This document shows positions 17,770 to 28,907 of a DNA stretch of 64,000 nt, piece by piece. Below the pieces are notes generated by a model. The model was not told the origin of the DNA, did not search any database, and saw only the letters and a program-made list of their open reading frames with translations. How positions within the stretch are numbered: the stretch's first letter is position 1; every line of letters begins with the position of its first letter. The stretch comes from Planococcus sp. MB-3u-03 (GTDB lineage: Bacteria; Bacillota; Bacilli; Bacillales_A; Planococcaceae), in the NCBI RefSeq assembly GCF_002833405.1, contig NZ_CP025135.1, positions 2,089,501-2,153,500 on the forward strand, given 5' to 3'. The translations under genes were made by a program, and so were the position numbers.

Positions 17770-19179
17770 TTATTTGATGATATGAATCGGCGTGCCTAAA
17801 GCCACTTCTGCCGCTTCCATTGTGATCTCAGCCAAAGTCGGGTGAGCGTGGATTGTCATCGCGATGTCTTCCACAGTCATGCCCGCTTCGATGGCCAAGC
17901 CAATTTCTGCAACCATATCGGAAGCGCCTGCTCCGACGATTTGCCCGCCTAATAGCAACCCATCTTCTTTACGAGAGACAAGTTTCACGAAACCTTCTGC
18001 AGCGTTCAGTGACAAAGCACGGCCGTTTGCGCCGAATGGGAATTTAGCAGCTGTTACTTCAAAGCCTTCTTCTTTTGCCTGCTCTTCAGTCAAACCAACA
18101 CTTGCAAGTTCAGGGTCTGTGAAGCAAACCGCTGGAATTGCCAAGTAATCGACTTCTGATTTTTCGCCGGCAATCGCTTCAGCAGCGATTTTACCTTCGT
18201 ATGAAGCTTTATGCGCCAATTGAAGTCCTGCCACAATATCACCGATCGCATAAATGTTCGGGATGCTTGTACGGCATTGCTTGTCGACTTCGATAAGGCC
18301 GCGCTCGCCCATTTTGATGTTGAGCTCTTCAAGGCCCATTTCATCCGTGTTCGGACGGCGACCGACAGTAACCAATACATAGTCCGCGTCGATTGTTTTC
18401 TCTTCGCCGCCAGCTTCGTATGAAACCGAAACGCCTGAATCTGACTCTTCTACGCCTTTAGCTGACGCTTTTGTGATGACTTCGACGCCTTTTTTCTTCA
18501 AGCCTTTTTTGACAATTGATGTCATTTGCTTTTCGAATCCGGCAAGGATATCCGGTGCACCTTCAAGGATTGTCACTTCAGAACCCATGTTCGCATAAGC
18601 CGTTCCAAGCTCAGTCCCGATATAACCGCCGCCAATGACAACAAGTTTTTTCGGAACTTCTTTCAACGCAAGGGCGCCTGTTGAATCGATGACGCGCTCT
18701 GAGTATTTGAATGTTGGGATTTCAACCGGGCGTGAACCCGTTGCGATAATCGCGTTTTTGAACTTATACGTTTGGGCAGAGTCCGCGTCCATGATGCGAA
18801 CAGTGTTCTCGTCCACGAAATATGCTTCGCCGCGTACGATTTCCACTTTATTGCCTTTTAGCAAAGATTCGACGCCGCCAGTCAATTTCTTGACGACGCT
18901 ATCTTTGAACGCTTGTGCTTTTTCGAAGTTCAAGGAAACTTCTTTTGCCACGATGCCCATCTCATCGGAATGCTGGGCTTCTTCAAAACGGTGGCCGACA
19001 GAAATCATCGCTTTTGAAGGGATACAGCCGACGTTCAAACAAACGCCGCCGATGTATTCTTTCTCAACGATGGTAACTTTTTGGCCAGTCTGTGCTGCAC
19101 GGATAGCTGCGACATAGCCGCCAGGGCCTGAGCCGATGACGAGCGTGTCTGTTTCGATTGGGAAATCTCCTACTACCAT
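17770..19179 (-). CDS. pdhD: Dihydrolipoyl dehydrogenase (E3 of pyruvate dehydrogenase)
   Basis: 469 aa FAD flavoprotein that reoxidises dihydrolipoamide on E2 with NAD+. FAD-binding [17 protein letters not shown], redox disulfide [16 protein letters not shown]-binding [12 protein letters not shown], second FAD motif IYAIGDIV, and the C-terminal catalytic His/Glu in IHAHPTLAE. Last gene of pdhABCD, five bases after pdhC, with GGAGGCG before the ATG. Confidence 0.97.
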   Translation of the reverse strand: MVVGDFPIETDTLVIGSGPGGYVAAIRAAQTGQKVTIVEKEYIGGVCLNVGCIPSKAMISVGHRFEEAQHSDEMGIVAKEVSLNFEKAQAFKDSVVKKLTGGVESLLKGNKVEIVRGEAYFVDENTVRIMDADSAQTYKFKNAIIATGSRPVEIPTFKYSERVIDSTGALALKEVPKKLVVIGGGYIGTELGTAYANMGSEVTILEGAPDILAGFEKQMTSIVKKGLKKKGVEVITKASAKGVEESDSGVSVSYEAGGEEKTIDADYVLVTVGRRPNTDEMGLEELNIKMGERGLIEVDKQCRTSIPNIYAIGDIVAGLQLAHKASYEGKIAAEAIAGEKSEVDYLAIPAVCFTDPELASVGLTEEQAKEEGFEVTAAKFPFGANGRALSLNAAEGFVKLVSRKEDGLLLGGQIVGAGASDMVAEIGLAIEAGMTVEDIAMTIHAHPTLAEITMEAAEVALGTPIHIIK

Positions 19180-19184
19180 AAGTT

Positions 19185-20579
19185 TTACGCCTCCATTAAT
19201 AGTAATTCTGGTTCACTTAACAAACGCTTGATGTGATTTAATGCGTGTTGTGCGGTTGCTCCGTCGATCATGCGGTGATCGAAGCTCAATGATAATGCTA
19301 ACACAGGAGCTGCTACAATTTCACCATTTTTCACTACCGGTTTTTCAGCAATGCGCCCGATGCCCAAGATAGCAACTTCCGGGTGGTTGATGACTGGCGT
19401 GAACCATTGGCCGCCTGCAGATCCGATATTCGTGATCGAGCATGAAGCGCCTTTCATTTCAGCAGATGACAATTTGCCATCACGCGCTTTCGTTGCAAGC
19501 TGGTTGATTTCATCGGAAATGGCGAAGACGGATTTGCGGTCAGCATTTTTAACGACTGGAACCATTAAGCCTTTTTCCGTATCTGCAGCGATACCGATAT
19601 TGTAATAATGCTTTTGGATTACTTCACTCGTTTCATCGTCGAAAGATGTATTGAGTGCCGGGAATTCACGCAATGTGCTGACCAATGCCTTGACCACGTA
19701 CGGCAAATACGTCAGCTTGATTTCTTTTTCGGCTGCGATGTCTTTGAACTTTTTGCGGTGTGCGACAAGTTCGGTCACATCGACTTCGTCCATCAATGCG
19801 ACGTGAGGAGCCGTATGTTTCGAATGCACCATCGCTTTGGCAATTGCTTTGCGGATAGGTGACATTTTTTCGCGTGTTTCCGGGAAGTCGCCTTGTGGAG
19901 CTGCTGATGCTGCAGGAGCTTCTTGTGTTTCCTGTGTTTCTTGTGGAGCTGTTTCCTGCTCTGCTGCAGGGGCTTCTTGTTCCTGTCCACCGTCCAAGAA
20001 CGCTTCGATATCTTGTTTCATGATACGGCCGTTGTCTCCAGACCCTTTGACTTTCTTGATATCAACTTCTTTTTCACGAGCGAATTTACGCACAGATGGC
20101 ATCGCGATGACGCGTTTATTCGGATCGCTGTCTGCTTCATCTGCTTGCGGCTGGTCGCCTGCGCCGGTTTCGCCTTCTGGCTTGCTTTCCGGAACCGGCT
20201 CTTTATCGACATTTTCACCAGATTCAGCTGTTCCTGATTGGACCTGTTCTTCTGTTTCTTCCTGCGTTTCCTCTTGTTTTGCTTCAGGGGCAGGTTTTTC
20301 TTCGTCGTCTTTTCCACCTTTGAAGTGAACGTCATCCGCATCCGGAGAATCGATTTTCACGAGTACATCTCCGACGACTGCGACTGTTCCTTCTTCTACG
20401 AGTACTTCCTCGATGGTTCCTGAAACAGGAGACGGGATTTCTACGACCGCTTTATCATTCTGTACTTCACACAGAATATCATCTTCTTCGATCGTGTCTC
20501 CGGCCTTGATAAACCATTTTACTATTTCACCTTCGTGGATACCTTCACCGATATCCGGCAATCGAAATTCAAAAGCCAT
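19185..20579 (-). CDS. pdhC: Dihydrolipoamide acetyltransferase (E2 of pyruvate dehydrogenase)
   Basis: 464 aa core of the pyruvate dehydrogenase complex. One lipoyl domain (about 1-76, lipoyl Lys43 in QNDKAVVEI), an acidic Glu/Gln-rich linker, an E1/E3-binding domain ([16 protein letters not shown]), a second Ala/Gln/Glu-rich linker, and the catalytic acetyltransferase domain ending with [13 protein letters not shown], with the active-site His and Asp. The frame opens at 20621; ATG 20579 ([13 protein letters not shown]) is the family start, with AAAGGGTG upstream. Separated from pdhB by 172 bp containing a hairpin. Confidence 0.97.
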   Translation of the reverse strand: MAFEFRLPDIGEGIHEGEIVKWFIKAGDTIEEDDILCEVQNDKAVVEIPSPVSGTIEEVLVEEGTVAVVGDVLVKIDSPDADDVHFKGGKDDEEKPAPEAKQEETQEETEEQVQSGTAESGENVDKEPVPESKPEGETGAGDQPQADEADSDPNKRVIAMPSVRKFAREKEVDIKKVKGSGDNGRIMKQDIEAFLDGGQEQEAPAAEQETAPQETQETQEAPAASAAPQGDFPETREKMSPIRKAIAKAMVHSKHTAPHVALMDEVDVTELVAHRKKFKDIAAEKEIKLTYLPYVVKALVSTLREFPALNTSFDDETSEVIQKHYYNIGIAADTEKGLMVPVVKNADRKSVFAISDEINQLATKARDGKLSSAEMKGASCSITNIGSAGGQWFTPVINHPEVAILGIGRIAEKPVVKNGEIVAAPVLALSLSFDHRMIDGATAQHALNHIKRLLSEPELLLMEA

Positions 20580-20653
20580 TCTAGTCACCCTTTCTATTGT
20601 ACATTCGATACGGCGCGCCATATGGAATGCTGCTGTTATAGCAATGATTCAGC

Positions 20654-20680
20654 ACCGGCTTTCATTATGCGAAAGCCGGT
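20654..20680. other. Stem-loop between pdhB and pdhC
   Basis: Perfect 10-bp stem ACCGGCTTTC/GAAAGCCGGT with a 7-base loop in the unusually long pdhB-pdhC spacer. No T run follows on the minus strand, so it looks like an mRNA-stabilising or processing structure rather than a terminator. Confidence 0.6.
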
Positions 20681-20751
20681 TAAGCTGAATTCAGGCTGTT
20701 TTTCTGATTTCGCGCTGGAACGAGCGGTGTCTCAATGCCGCTATCCGGAAA

Positions 20752-21729
20752 TTAGAAATTCAGTACTTTTTTCGCTGTTTCTACTATATCCTTTGCATTC
20801 GGCAGCCAAACTTGCTCAGCTTGCGAGAATGGGAAGACAGAGTCCGGTGCTGTTACGCGGAGTACTGGAGCTTCAAGGCTCAAGATTGCGCGGTCGTTGA
20901 TTTCAGCTACGACATTCGCTGCAATTCCAGCTTGTTTTTGAGCTTCCTGTACAACGATTGCACGGTTCGTCTTTTCAACGGATGCGATAATCGCTTCGAT
21001 ATCAAGCGGCTGAACTGTGCGCAAATCGATGACTTCCACTGAGTGGCCATCTTTTTCCAATTCTTCAGCTGCTTTCATGCTCTCTTGCACCATAGCACCG
21101 TAAGTGATGATGGAAAGGTCTGTACCTTCACGTTTCACATCTGCTTTGCCGAGTGGGATTGTATATTCTTCTTCCGGCACTTCTTGGCGGAAAGAACGGT
21201 ACAATTTCATATGCTCCAGGAAAATGACCGGGTCGTTATCGCGGATTGCAGAGATCAACAAGCCCTTCGCATCGTATGGTGTTGCTGGGATGACTACTTT
21301 CAAACCAGGCTGTGAAGTCATGAGCCCTTCCAATGAATCAGCGTGCATTTCCGGCGTGTGTACGCCGCCGCCGAATGGTGAACGGATTGTCACCGGCGAT
21401 GTCAACGTGCCACCGCTGCGGTAGCGCATACGCGCCATTTGGCCGCTGATGGAGTCCATTACTTCGAAAACAAAGCCGAAGAACTGGATTTCCGGTACCG
21501 GGCGATAGCCTTGCAATCCAAGACCGATCGCTAGGCCGCCGATTCCTGATTCAGCGAGTGGCGTATCGAATACACGATCTTCGCCGAATTCTTTTTGCAA
21601 ACCTTCAGTTGCGCGGAATACACCGCCGTTATTACCTACGTCTTCACCGAAAACAAGAACATTTTCATCGTTTTTCATTTCTGTTTTCAGAGCGTCCGTA
21701 ATCGCTTGGATCATCGTCATTTGTGCCAT
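20752..21729 (-). CDS. pdhB: Pyruvate dehydrogenase E1 component, beta subunit
   Basis: 325 aa, transketolase-like beta subunit of the thiamine-diphosphate E1 enzyme that decarboxylates pyruvate. Begins [26 protein letters not shown] and the [15 protein letters not shown] loop are typical, and the C-terminal domain carries [17 protein letters not shown]. It lies 3 bp after pdhA, with AAAGGAG overlapping the pdhA stop. Confidence 0.97.
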   Translation of the reverse strand: MAQMTMIQAITDALKTEMKNDENVLVFGEDVGNNGGVFRATEGLQKEFGEDRVFDTPLAESGIGGLAIGLGLQGYRPVPEIQFFGFVFEVMDSISGQMARMRYRSGGTLTSPVTIRSPFGGGVHTPEMHADSLEGLMTSQPGLKVVIPATPYDAKGLLISAIRDNDPVIFLEHMKLYRSFRQEVPEEEYTIPLGKADVKREGTDLSIITYGAMVQESMKAAEELEKDGHSVEVIDLRTVQPLDIEAIIASVEKTNRAIVVQEAQKQAGIAANVVAEINDRAILSLEAPVLRVTAPDSVFPFSQAEQVWLPNAKDIVETAKKVLNF

Positions 21730-21732
21730 GGC

Positions 21733-22860
<1,128 letters not shown>

Positions 22861-23082
22861 TTATCTGTATTAAAATTTTAACACTAGCTTAGTGATACAA
22901 TCGCCACATTCTTTTTCAGTATACGCCACCACAATATTACGGTCAATCATAGAAGAACAATACATTATACGTGTATACCCGTTTTGGCAGATCTTAAAAA
23001 TAACTGTAACTGTACTACAAAGAAAACACCACCTGTATTATAATACACCATCATTCCGCCGGACTTTTATAGCACAGAAAAA

Positions 23083-23101
23083 AGCAGCCACAGCGGCTGC
23101 T
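23083..23101 (-). terminator. Terminator of the ykyA-like gene
   Basis: Stem AGCAGCC/GGCTGCT followed on the minus strand by T6; it reaches the last base of the coding region. Confidence 0.8.
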
Positions 23102-23745
23102 CAGTCGTTTTCTGCATTCATTTTTTCAATGGTTTCGTTTTTCAGCTCATTGAACTGTTCCGTTTGTTCGTTGAAGGCTGTTACGGCTTCTTGGACCAAC
23201 TCATTCTGCTCATTCACTTCATTGGTCTTGTCTTGAAGAGTGGCAAGATCCATATCTTCTTCCGCCACCATCGCATATAATTCTTTCTGGTGTTCGATCA
23301 GTGTCTGGTAGGCATCCATAAATTCACCATGTTTCGCGAAGCGCTCATCCATTCGCTCTTTCAGCGCTTGGAGATCCGACTTGACGGCTTCCTCTTCCGT
23401 TTCTTCAATCAATTCGTCAATTCCAGTGAATTCTTCAGCAGCGCTTTGCATCGATTCGCGTTCCGTCTCCAATAAGTCAAGCCGCTCATCGGCAGAAGCG
23501 ACTGCTTCCTGAGACTTCTCTTCCACTTCTGCCTGCTGCTCTTTGGTCAAGGCCATGATCGATTCGAAGATCTCTTGCTCGTTCTGTTCACGGCTCTGCA
23601 ATTCGCTCTGCACATCCCGGTACTCGGCTTCCTCTTCGAAAGTCGTCTCCAAGATTTCGTTCAGCTGCTCCTCTGTCGATGCCCCTGAACATGCCGAAAG
23701 AAAGAGAGTGCCGGTCAAAACCGTGGCGATGGCTAGTTTCTTCAC
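23101..23745 (-). CDS. ykyA: YkyA-like cell-wall-associated lipoprotein
   Basis: 214 aa lipoprotein: signal KKLAIATVLTGTLFLSAC with lipobox LSAC, then a long, very acidic, Glu/Gln-rich helical region with coiled-coil character. Composition, length and position between pdh and def match B. subtilis YkyA. GTG 23745 has GGGGG eight bases upstream; the upstream in-frame ATG lacks a site. Role unknown. Confidence 0.8.
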   Translation of the reverse strand: MKKLAIATVLTGTLFLSACSGASTEEQLNEILETTFEEEAEYRDVQSELQSREQNEQEIFESIMALTKEQQAEVEEKSQEAVASADERLDLLETERESMQSAAEEFTGIDELIEETEEEAVKSDLQALKERMDERFAKHGEFMDAYQTLIEHQKELYAMVAEEDMDLATLQDKTNEVNEQNELVQEAVTAFNEQTEQFNELKNETIEKMNAEND

Positions 23746-23891
23746 AATAAAGTCCCCCTTGATTTCCATGAATTAACTATAGAATGAATATCGGAAAAAT
23801 ACAATAACGGGAAGAGCTTTTTCTTTTTTCAAAAATGCGATCATACGCTACAATAGGGATACTAGTGAGAACCATGAAAGGATGAACATAC

Positions 23892-24464
23892 GTGATTTTG
23901 ATGAATGACATTATCCGTGAAGGGCACCCCACTCTTCGCCAGAAAGCCGAAGAGGTCAAGCTCCCGCTTTCCGCAGAAGACCGCAAGCTCGGTGAAGAGC
24001 TTTTGGAATATGTAAAGAACAGCCAGGATGACGAGCTGGCGGAGAAATACGATTTGCGTCCGGGCGTCGGGATTGCCGCCCCCCAGATCAATGTCTCCAA
24101 ACGGATTTTCGCTTTGCATTTTGACGAACATTCCGGCGAGAATTTGAGCTTGGTCGCAGTGAACCCGAAAATCGTCAGCCATTCTGTCGAGAAAGCTTAT
24201 TTGTCCGGCGGAGAAGGCTGCCTGTCCGTCGACCGTTCAGTTCCGGGCTATGTTCCGCGTTATGCCCGCGTCACCGTCAAAGGCTATACGCTTTCCGGTG
24301 AAGAGTTCAAGATGCGATTGAAAGGCCTTCCAGCCATCGCCTTCCAACACGAACTCGATCATTTGAATGGCATCATGTTCTACGATCACATCAACCCGAA
24401 TGACCCGTTCAAGGAAGTCGAAAATGCTTCTGCCATCGACCTTCAGACTGAAACGGTGGAATGA
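23892..24464 (+). CDS. def: Peptide deformylase
   Basis: 190 aa metalloenzyme removing formyl from N-terminal Met of new proteins. All three motifs are present: GVGIAAPQ (I), EGCLSVD (II, metal Cys) and QHELDHLNG (III, HExxH-type HELDH). The insertion-bearing Gram-positive type II form fits the length. Starts at GTG 23892 or ATG 23901; AAAGG lies upstream. A plausible promoter is TTTTCA-17-TACAAT, ending near 23855. Confidence 0.95.
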   Translation: MILMNDIIREGHPTLRQKAEEVKLPLSAEDRKLGEELLEYVKNSQDDELAEKYDLRPGVGIAAPQINVSKRIFALHFDEHSGENLSLVAVNPKIVSHSVEKAYLSGGEGCLSVDRSVPGYVPRYARVTVKGYTLSGEEFKMRLKGLPAIAFQHELDHLNGIMFYDHINPNDPFKEVENASAIDLQTETVE

Positions 24465-24465
24465 C

Positions 24466-24497
24466 AAAACCCCGCCCCAATTTTGGGGACGGGGTTT
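24466..24497. terminator. Terminator def / HAD phosphatase
   Basis: Strong hairpin AAAACCCCG..CCCCAATTTTGGGG..CGGGGTTTT between convergent genes, one bulged base. Confidence 0.88.
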
Positions 24498-24535
24498 TTC
24501 TATGGGAATTGAAAACTCCTGGACTGGCTAAAAGA

Positions 24536-25309
24536 TTAACGGCTCAGGCCGAGGAACTCGAATGCGCTGGCAAGCCCACCTTCGTCTACATGACCTGTGA
24601 TGTGGTTTGCGCGTTTCTTCGTTTCTTCGTGGCCGTTCGCCATCGCAACGCTGAAGCCGGCGATTTCCATCATTTGAAGATCGTTCAATCCGTCGCCGAA
24701 TGCAATCGTATCTTCCAGGCGATGGCCAGTCGCGCGAATCAATTGCTTGATGCCTTCCGCTTTGCTGCCGCCTTTCGGAAGAATGTCGCACGATACACGG
24801 TGCCAGCGGACAAAATCCACGTTTTGAAATTCTTCATGGTATTGACTCTCTTCATGCTCTTCACAAAACACCAGCGCCTGGTACACATCATTCGTGCGAT
24901 AAAAGTCTTTGTCCATTTCCGGATGCGGGAACTTCAAGCTCTTGATGCTTTCGTCGATGTCCGGATGAAAATCGATGGAAGAGACCATCTTATGCTCGTT
25001 CAAGAAAACCAAGGGATGGTCGCGCTGCTCTGCAAATGCCAGCACTTTTTCCAAAGTCTCGGAATCGATGGCCTGTTTATGCACCGCTTCGTTTTCAAAG
25101 GCAATGTATTGGCCATTGAACGTAATATACGTATCAATCGATAATTCCTCAAGCAACGAACCGATCATAAACGGCGCACGGCCCGTCGCAATGGCCAACT
25201 GGTGCCCGTTCGCGCGAGCTGCAATCAATGCTTGTTTCGTAGCTTCCGGCAATTGCTTGTTCGTATCGAGCAAGGTGCCATCGATATCCAATAATAATAA
25301 TTTCGACAT
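24536..25309 (-). CDS. Cof-type HAD hydrolase (YkrA-like phosphatase)
   Basis: 257 aa HAD-superfamily class IIB phosphatase. Motif I LLLDIDGTLLDT, motif II IATGRAP, motif III Lys in LPKGGSKAEGI, and motif IV FGDGLNDLQMMEIAG. The cap domain lies between motifs II and III. Likely dephosphorylates sugar phosphates or cofactors; substrate unknown. ATG 25309 has GGAG eight bases upstream. Length and position match B. subtilis YkrA. Confidence 0.9.
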   Translation of the reverse strand: MSKLLLLDIDGTLLDTNKQLPEATKQALIAARANGHQLAIATGRAPFMIGSLLEELSIDTYITFNGQYIAFENEAVHKQAIDSETLEKVLAFAEQRDHPLVFLNEHKMVSSIDFHPDIDESIKSLKFPHPEMDKDFYRTNDVYQALVFCEEHEESQYHEEFQNVDFVRWHRVSCDILPKGGSKAEGIKQLIRATGHRLEDTIAFGDGLNDLQMMEIAGFSVAMANGHEETKKRANHITGHVDEGGLASAFEFLGLSR

Positions 25310-25402
25310 ATTCCTATCTCCAATCTTTTGGGGCATTTCTTAATACGCCCTCTTTGCTTTTGTCAGAAAAAACAGTATACTATACATAAGGAGTAGTGAG
25401 CC

Positions 25403-25474
25403 ATGCTGAAACGGTTGAAACGTAGACTACTCAGACAGCTCAACGGTATTATGAACAAAAAGAAGATAGCATAA
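25403..25474 (+). CDS. Possible 23-aa basic peptide
   Basis: Short frame starting MLKRLKRRLL, rich in Lys/Arg/Leu, with an excellent AAGGAG site nine bases upstream and a terminator-like hairpin 12 bp downstream. It sits alone between the divergent HAD gene and rpoY. I recognise no family; it could be a leader peptide, a small amphipathic peptide, or chance. Confidence 0.3.
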   Translation: MLKRLKRRLLRQLNGIMNKKKIA

Positions 25475-25485
25475 GGTTTGTTTCG

Positions 25486-25509
25486 GCCCTTCTTAATAAA
25501 TAGGAGGGC
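25486..25509 (+). terminator. Hairpin after the 23-aa frame
   Basis: Stem GCCCTTCT/AGGAGGGC with one G-U pair and an 8-base loop, followed by TATTCTTTATTTT; a moderate terminator upstream of rpoY. Confidence 0.55.
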
Positions 25510-25588
25510 TATTCTTTATTTTAAAACAATGACATGATAATATAAAGAAAGTGCATTTATATTGAACGTGGAAAAAGGAGAGCAAAAT

Positions 25589-25804
25589 ATGATTTTTAAA
25601 GTATATTACCAAGAAAACCGTTTTGAAGTACCAGTTCGCGAAAACACACAAAGTTTGTATGTAGAAGCTTCCACCGAGCGGGAAGTCCGTTACCACCTGA
25701 AGGACCGCAACTTCAATATCGAGCTCGTGCAGCTTTTAGAAGGCCAGCACCTCGAATATGAACAAGCCTCCCAAGATTATAAAGTGGAGTCTATCGACGC
25801 ATAA
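25589..25804 (+). CDS. rpoY: RNA polymerase epsilon subunit
   Basis: 71 aa small accessory subunit of Firmicute RNA polymerase (DUF1447, YkzG). [19 protein letters not shown] and the [19 protein letters not shown] segment are characteristic. ATG 25589 chosen because AAAGGAG lies eight bases upstream; the frame opens at 25562. TAATG overlap with rnjA, the conserved rpoY-rnjA arrangement. Confidence 0.93.
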   Translation: MIFKVYYQENRFEVPVRENTQSLYVEASTEREVRYHLKDRNFNIELVQLLEGQHLEYEQASQDYKVESIDA

Positions 25805-27471
25805 TGAAATTCGTGAAAAATGATCAAACAGCTGTTTTCGCGCTCGGCGGACTGGGCGAAATCGGCAAAAACACTTATGGTGTCCAATTCCAGGATGAAA
25901 TCATCCTCATTGATGCCGGCATTAAATTCCCGGAAGACGATTTGCTCGGAATCGATTACGTCATTCCGGATTACACTTATCTAGTCAAAAACGCCGATAA
26001 AATCAAAGGCCTCTTTGTTACCCATGGCCACGAAGACCATATCGGCGGTATCCCTTACCTGCTCAAGCAAGTGAACATGCCAGTCTATGGCGGTAAGCTA
26101 GCACTTGGCTTATTGCGTAAAAAACTGGAAGAGCACGGCTTGCTGCGCCAGACAAAAATGATCGAAATTGAAGAGGAAGATGTCATTAAATTCCGCAAAA
26201 CTTCGGTCAGTTTCTTCCGCACGACCCACAGTATCCCGGATTCTTTTGGCGTAGTCGTCAAAACACCACCCGGCAGCATCGTCCACACGGGTGACTTTAA
26301 ATTTGACTTCACTCCAGTCGGTGAACCGGCCAATCTCTTGAAGATGGCCCAAATCGGCAGTGAAGGGGTATTATGCCTATTGTCCGACTCGACCAATGCT
26401 GAAATCCCGAATTTCACCATGTCCGAACGCAAAGTCGGCGAAACCATTAAAGAAATCATGCGGAAAGTTGAAGGGCGTTTGATTTTCGCCACTTTTGCTT
26501 CCAATATTTACCGTTTGCAACAAGTAACTGATGAAGCTGTGCGCCAAGGCCGCAAAATCGCCGTTTTCGGCCGCAGCATGGATAATGCCATGACGATTGG
26601 CCGTGAACTCGGCTATATCACGGCTCCCGAAGATGCGTTTATCGATACGCAAACCTTGAACCGGGTGCCTGCCGATAAAGTCGTCATCCTATGTACAGGT
26701 TCACAGGGCGAACCGATGGCTGCACTGTCACGGATCGCTAACGGTACACATCGTCAAATCCAGATCCAGCCGAACGATACGGTCGTCTTCTCGTCTTCCC
26801 CGATTCCGGGCAATACGAGCAGCGTCAACCGCACGATCAACCTATTGTTCCGTGCAGGTGCTGATGTCATCCATGGCTCATTGAATGATATTCATACATC
26901 CGGGCATGGTTCACAAGAAGAAAACAAATTGATGCTGCGCTTGATCAAGCCGAAATACTTCATGCCGATCCACGGCGAATACCGGATGCAGGCTCAACAC
27001 GCAGAACTCGCAGTCGACTGCGACGTTCCGCGCGAAAATACCTTCATCATGGAAAATGGCGATGTCTTGGCGCTTGGCCAAGACGAGGCTTCTGTTGCGG
27101 GCCGCATCCCTTCCGGCGATGTTTACATTGACGGCAGCGGAATCGGTGATATCGGCAACATCGTCCTTCGTGACCGCCGCGTGCTGTCTGAAGAAGGACT
27201 GGTCATCGTCGTCGTCAGCGTCGACAAGAAGAAAAGCCGCATGGTGTCAGGACCTGACCTCATTTCACGCGGGTTCGTCTATATGCGCGAATCCGGCACG
27301 ATGATCTACGAGGCTCAGCAGATGCTGAACCGCCACTTGAACAAAAAAATTCACAGCAAAAATACCGACTGGGCTGAACTGAAGACCGAAATTTCAGATG
27401 TCCTCGGGCCGTATCTTTACGAAAAAACGAAACGCCGCCCGATGATCCTCCCAGTGATCATGGAAGTATAA
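25804..27471 (+). CDS. rnjA: Ribonuclease J1
   Basis: 555 aa metallo-beta-lactamase/beta-CASP 5'-3' exo- and endoribonuclease, same length as B. subtilis RNase J1; central in mRNA decay. Zinc motif [12 protein letters not shown], then HTGDFKFD, beta-CASP region with the SGHGSQEE loop and PIHGEYRM His. Translationally coupled to rpoY. Confidence 0.97.
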   Translation: MKFVKNDQTAVFALGGLGEIGKNTYGVQFQDEIILIDAGIKFPEDDLLGIDYVIPDYTYLVKNADKIKGLFVTHGHEDHIGGIPYLLKQVNMPVYGGKLALGLLRKKLEEHGLLRQTKMIEIEEEDVIKFRKTSVSFFRTTHSIPDSFGVVVKTPPGSIVHTGDFKFDFTPVGEPANLLKMAQIGSEGVLCLLSDSTNAEIPNFTMSERKVGETIKEIMRKVEGRLIFATFASNIYRLQQVTDEAVRQGRKIAVFGRSMDNAMTIGRELGYITAPEDAFIDTQTLNRVPADKVVILCTGSQGEPMAALSRIANGTHRQIQIQPNDTVVFSSSPIPGNTSSVNRTINLLFRAGADVIHGSLNDIHTSGHGSQEENKLMLRLIKPKYFMPIHGEYRMQAQHAELAVDCDVPRENTFIMENGDVLALGQDEASVAGRIPSGDVYIDGSGIGDIGNIVLRDRRVLSEEGLVIVVVSVDKKKSRMVSGPDLISRGFVYMRESGTMIYEAQQMLNRHLNKKIHSKNTDWAELKTEISDVLGPYLYEKTKRRPMILPVIMEV

Positions 27472-27476
27472 AAAAA

Positions 27477-27494
27477 GAAGCCCTTAGCGGCTTC
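27477..27494. terminator. Terminator rnjA / ktrC
   Basis: GAAGCC/GGCTTC hairpin followed by T10 on the plus strand and preceded by A7, between convergent genes. Confidence 0.88.
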
Positions 27495-27511
27495 TTTTTT
27501 TTTTGCTTTAC

Positions 27512-28171
27512 TTAGTTCATGACTTTCTTTTCGAAACGGTTGATATCAGCATCGGATCCGATGATGATCAGAATATCGTCCCGCTCGATTTCCATATCCG
27601 CTTGCGGAGATACAATGATATCGTCGCCTCTTTTGATTGCGACGATATTGATGCCGTATTTTGCACGGATGTCCAATTCAATCAAGGTATAACCCGCAAG
27701 TTTATCGTTCGCTTTGATCTCCATGATCGAATGCTCGTCAGATAGCTCTAGATAATCGAGCACATTGTTCGATAGGATATTATGGGCGATCCGAATGCCC
27801 ATATCGCGCTCCGGATGCACGACTTTGTCCGCCCCGATTTTGTGCAGCACTTTGGCATGGTAATCGTTTTGGGCTTTGACGGTGATTTTCTTGACGCCGA
27901 TTTCCTTCAGCATGAGCGTCGTCAGGATACTCGCTTGGATATTTTCACCGATTGCGACGATGACCTGCTCAAAATTGCGGACCCCGAGGGATTTTAATAC
28001 CGATTCGTCTGTTGTGTCGGCAACGACAGCTTGCGTTGCGATCGAAGCGAATTCATCCACCCGCTCATGATCTTTATCGATGGCCATCACGTCAGCGCCT
28101 TGTTCGATCAGTTCCCGGACGATGCTTCCGCCGAAACGCCCTAAGCCTATTACCACGAATTCCTTTTTCAT
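27512..28171 (-). CDS. ktrC: Potassium uptake regulatory subunit (RCK protein) KtrC
   Basis: 219 aa cytoplasmic gating ring subunit of a Ktr potassium channel. N-terminal Rossmann RCK_N (VIGLGRFGGSIVREL, ADTTDESVLKSLG) binds ATP/ADP or NAD(H); C-terminal RCK_C (about 135-219) is the domain that binds c-di-AMP in B. subtilis KtrC. Start at ATG 28171, six bases after GGGGG. It lies convergent to rnjA, as in B. subtilis. The likely membrane partner, ktrD, is encoded at 44.4 kb. Confidence 0.94.
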   Translation of the reverse strand: MKKEFVVIGLGRFGGSIVRELIEQGADVMAIDKDHERVDEFASIATQAVVADTTDESVLKSLGVRNFEQVIVAIGENIQASILTTLMLKEIGVKKITVKAQNDYHAKVLHKIGADKVVHPERDMGIRIAHNILSNNVLDYLELSDEHSIMEIKANDKLAGYTLIELDIRAKYGINIVAIKRGDDIIVSPQADMEIERDDILIIIGSDADINRFEKKVMN

Positions 28172-28234
28172 GTCCATCCCCCATCTTCTTGTTTGCTCTT
28201 CTTCATCATATCCTTCTTTCGCCCATAAAAAAAG

Positions 28235-28252
28235 CCCCGCTTATTTGCGGGG
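28235..28252 (-). terminator. Terminator of the zinc-ribbon gene
   Basis: Stem CCCCGC/GCGGGG followed on the minus strand by T7. The gene's stop codon lies in the loop. Confidence 0.85.
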
Positions 28253-28702
28253 ATCGAGCGGCCGTTCAGGACGATTCTCGCAGTATTCGCAGCTGATGTC
28301 ACTGCAGCGCTCCTCGCGCCACTCGTTGCAGCTTGCGCAATAGCTTGCGTCGAATTCATTGTCGAAAGTCAGTGGGTCCATGCACGTATGGCAAAACGTG
28401 TGGACGTCCATCCAATTGATGAACTTCTTGTCGGCTAATAGATAAAGCCCTTTTTCGTCTTGTTTATAATTCATAATTGAGGGTTTTTGCGCTACCCGGT
28501 TTTTCGGGTCGAGGAAAAAATTCATCTTTCCGTTCAAGTTGATCACTCCCGTAGTTGGTTGGGCTTTTATATCCCTGTCATCTGTCAATTTTGCACAACC
28601 GAAAACTTCTATATCAGTCTTTGTGGACTTTTTGGCTTTTGCACTTTCTCTATAATAGTAATTGCCCTTGCTGATTGCAATAGATTCGGATTCATTTTTC
28701 AA
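28241..28702 (-). CDS. Hypothetical protein with C-terminal zinc ribbons
   Basis: 153 aa; no family recognised. The first half is Lys-rich with a single Cys; the last 50 residues hold three CxxC pairs (CHTC, CASC, CEYC) plus an extra Cys, suggesting one or two structural zinc sites. TTG start with AAGGGG eight bases upstream. The -35 box of the divergent XRE promoter overlaps this ribosome site, so expression of the two may be linked. Confidence 0.7.
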   Translation of the reverse strand: MKNESESIAISKGNYYYRESAKAKKSTKTDIEVFGCAKLTDDRDIKAQPTTGVINLNGKMNFFLDPKNRVAQKPSIMNYKQDEKGLYLLADKKFINWMDVHTFCHTCMDPLTFDNEFDASYCASCNEWREERCSDISCEYCENRPERPLDPRK

Positions 28703-28714
28703 AGTTTTTTCCCC

Positions 28715-28742
28715 TTGAATTTCAACGCAGGTTTTGTATAAT
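28715..28742 (+). promoter_or_regulatory. SigA-type promoter of the XRE-cupin / pot operon
   Basis: TTGAAT at 28715-28720, 16-bp spacer, consensus TATAAT at 28737-28742. It lies about 165 bp upstream of the regulator ATG and is followed by AT-rich repeated motifs that may be its operator. Confidence 0.65.
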
Positions 28743-28756
28743 GAATAAATACTTTA

Positions 28757-28787
28757 ACTAAACTAAAAGTATATTTTTACTAAACTA
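28757..28787. promoter_or_regulatory. Putative operator: ACTAAACTA direct repeat
   Basis: Two copies of ACTAAACTA at 28757-28765 and 28779-28787, exactly 22 bp apart (two helical turns), starting 15 bp after the -10 box. A dimer of the downstream XRE-cupin protein could bind here and autoregulate. Confidence 0.45.
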
Positions 28788-28907
28788 CCCTCTCTTCATT
28801 CAACCATTCAAGCCATTTGCATTTATTTCATCTGAATGATGGGGTTCGCACCACCTATCGCAATTTCTTTCTATATTGTACCACTACTGAAGAATCGAGG
28901 AGACTGT

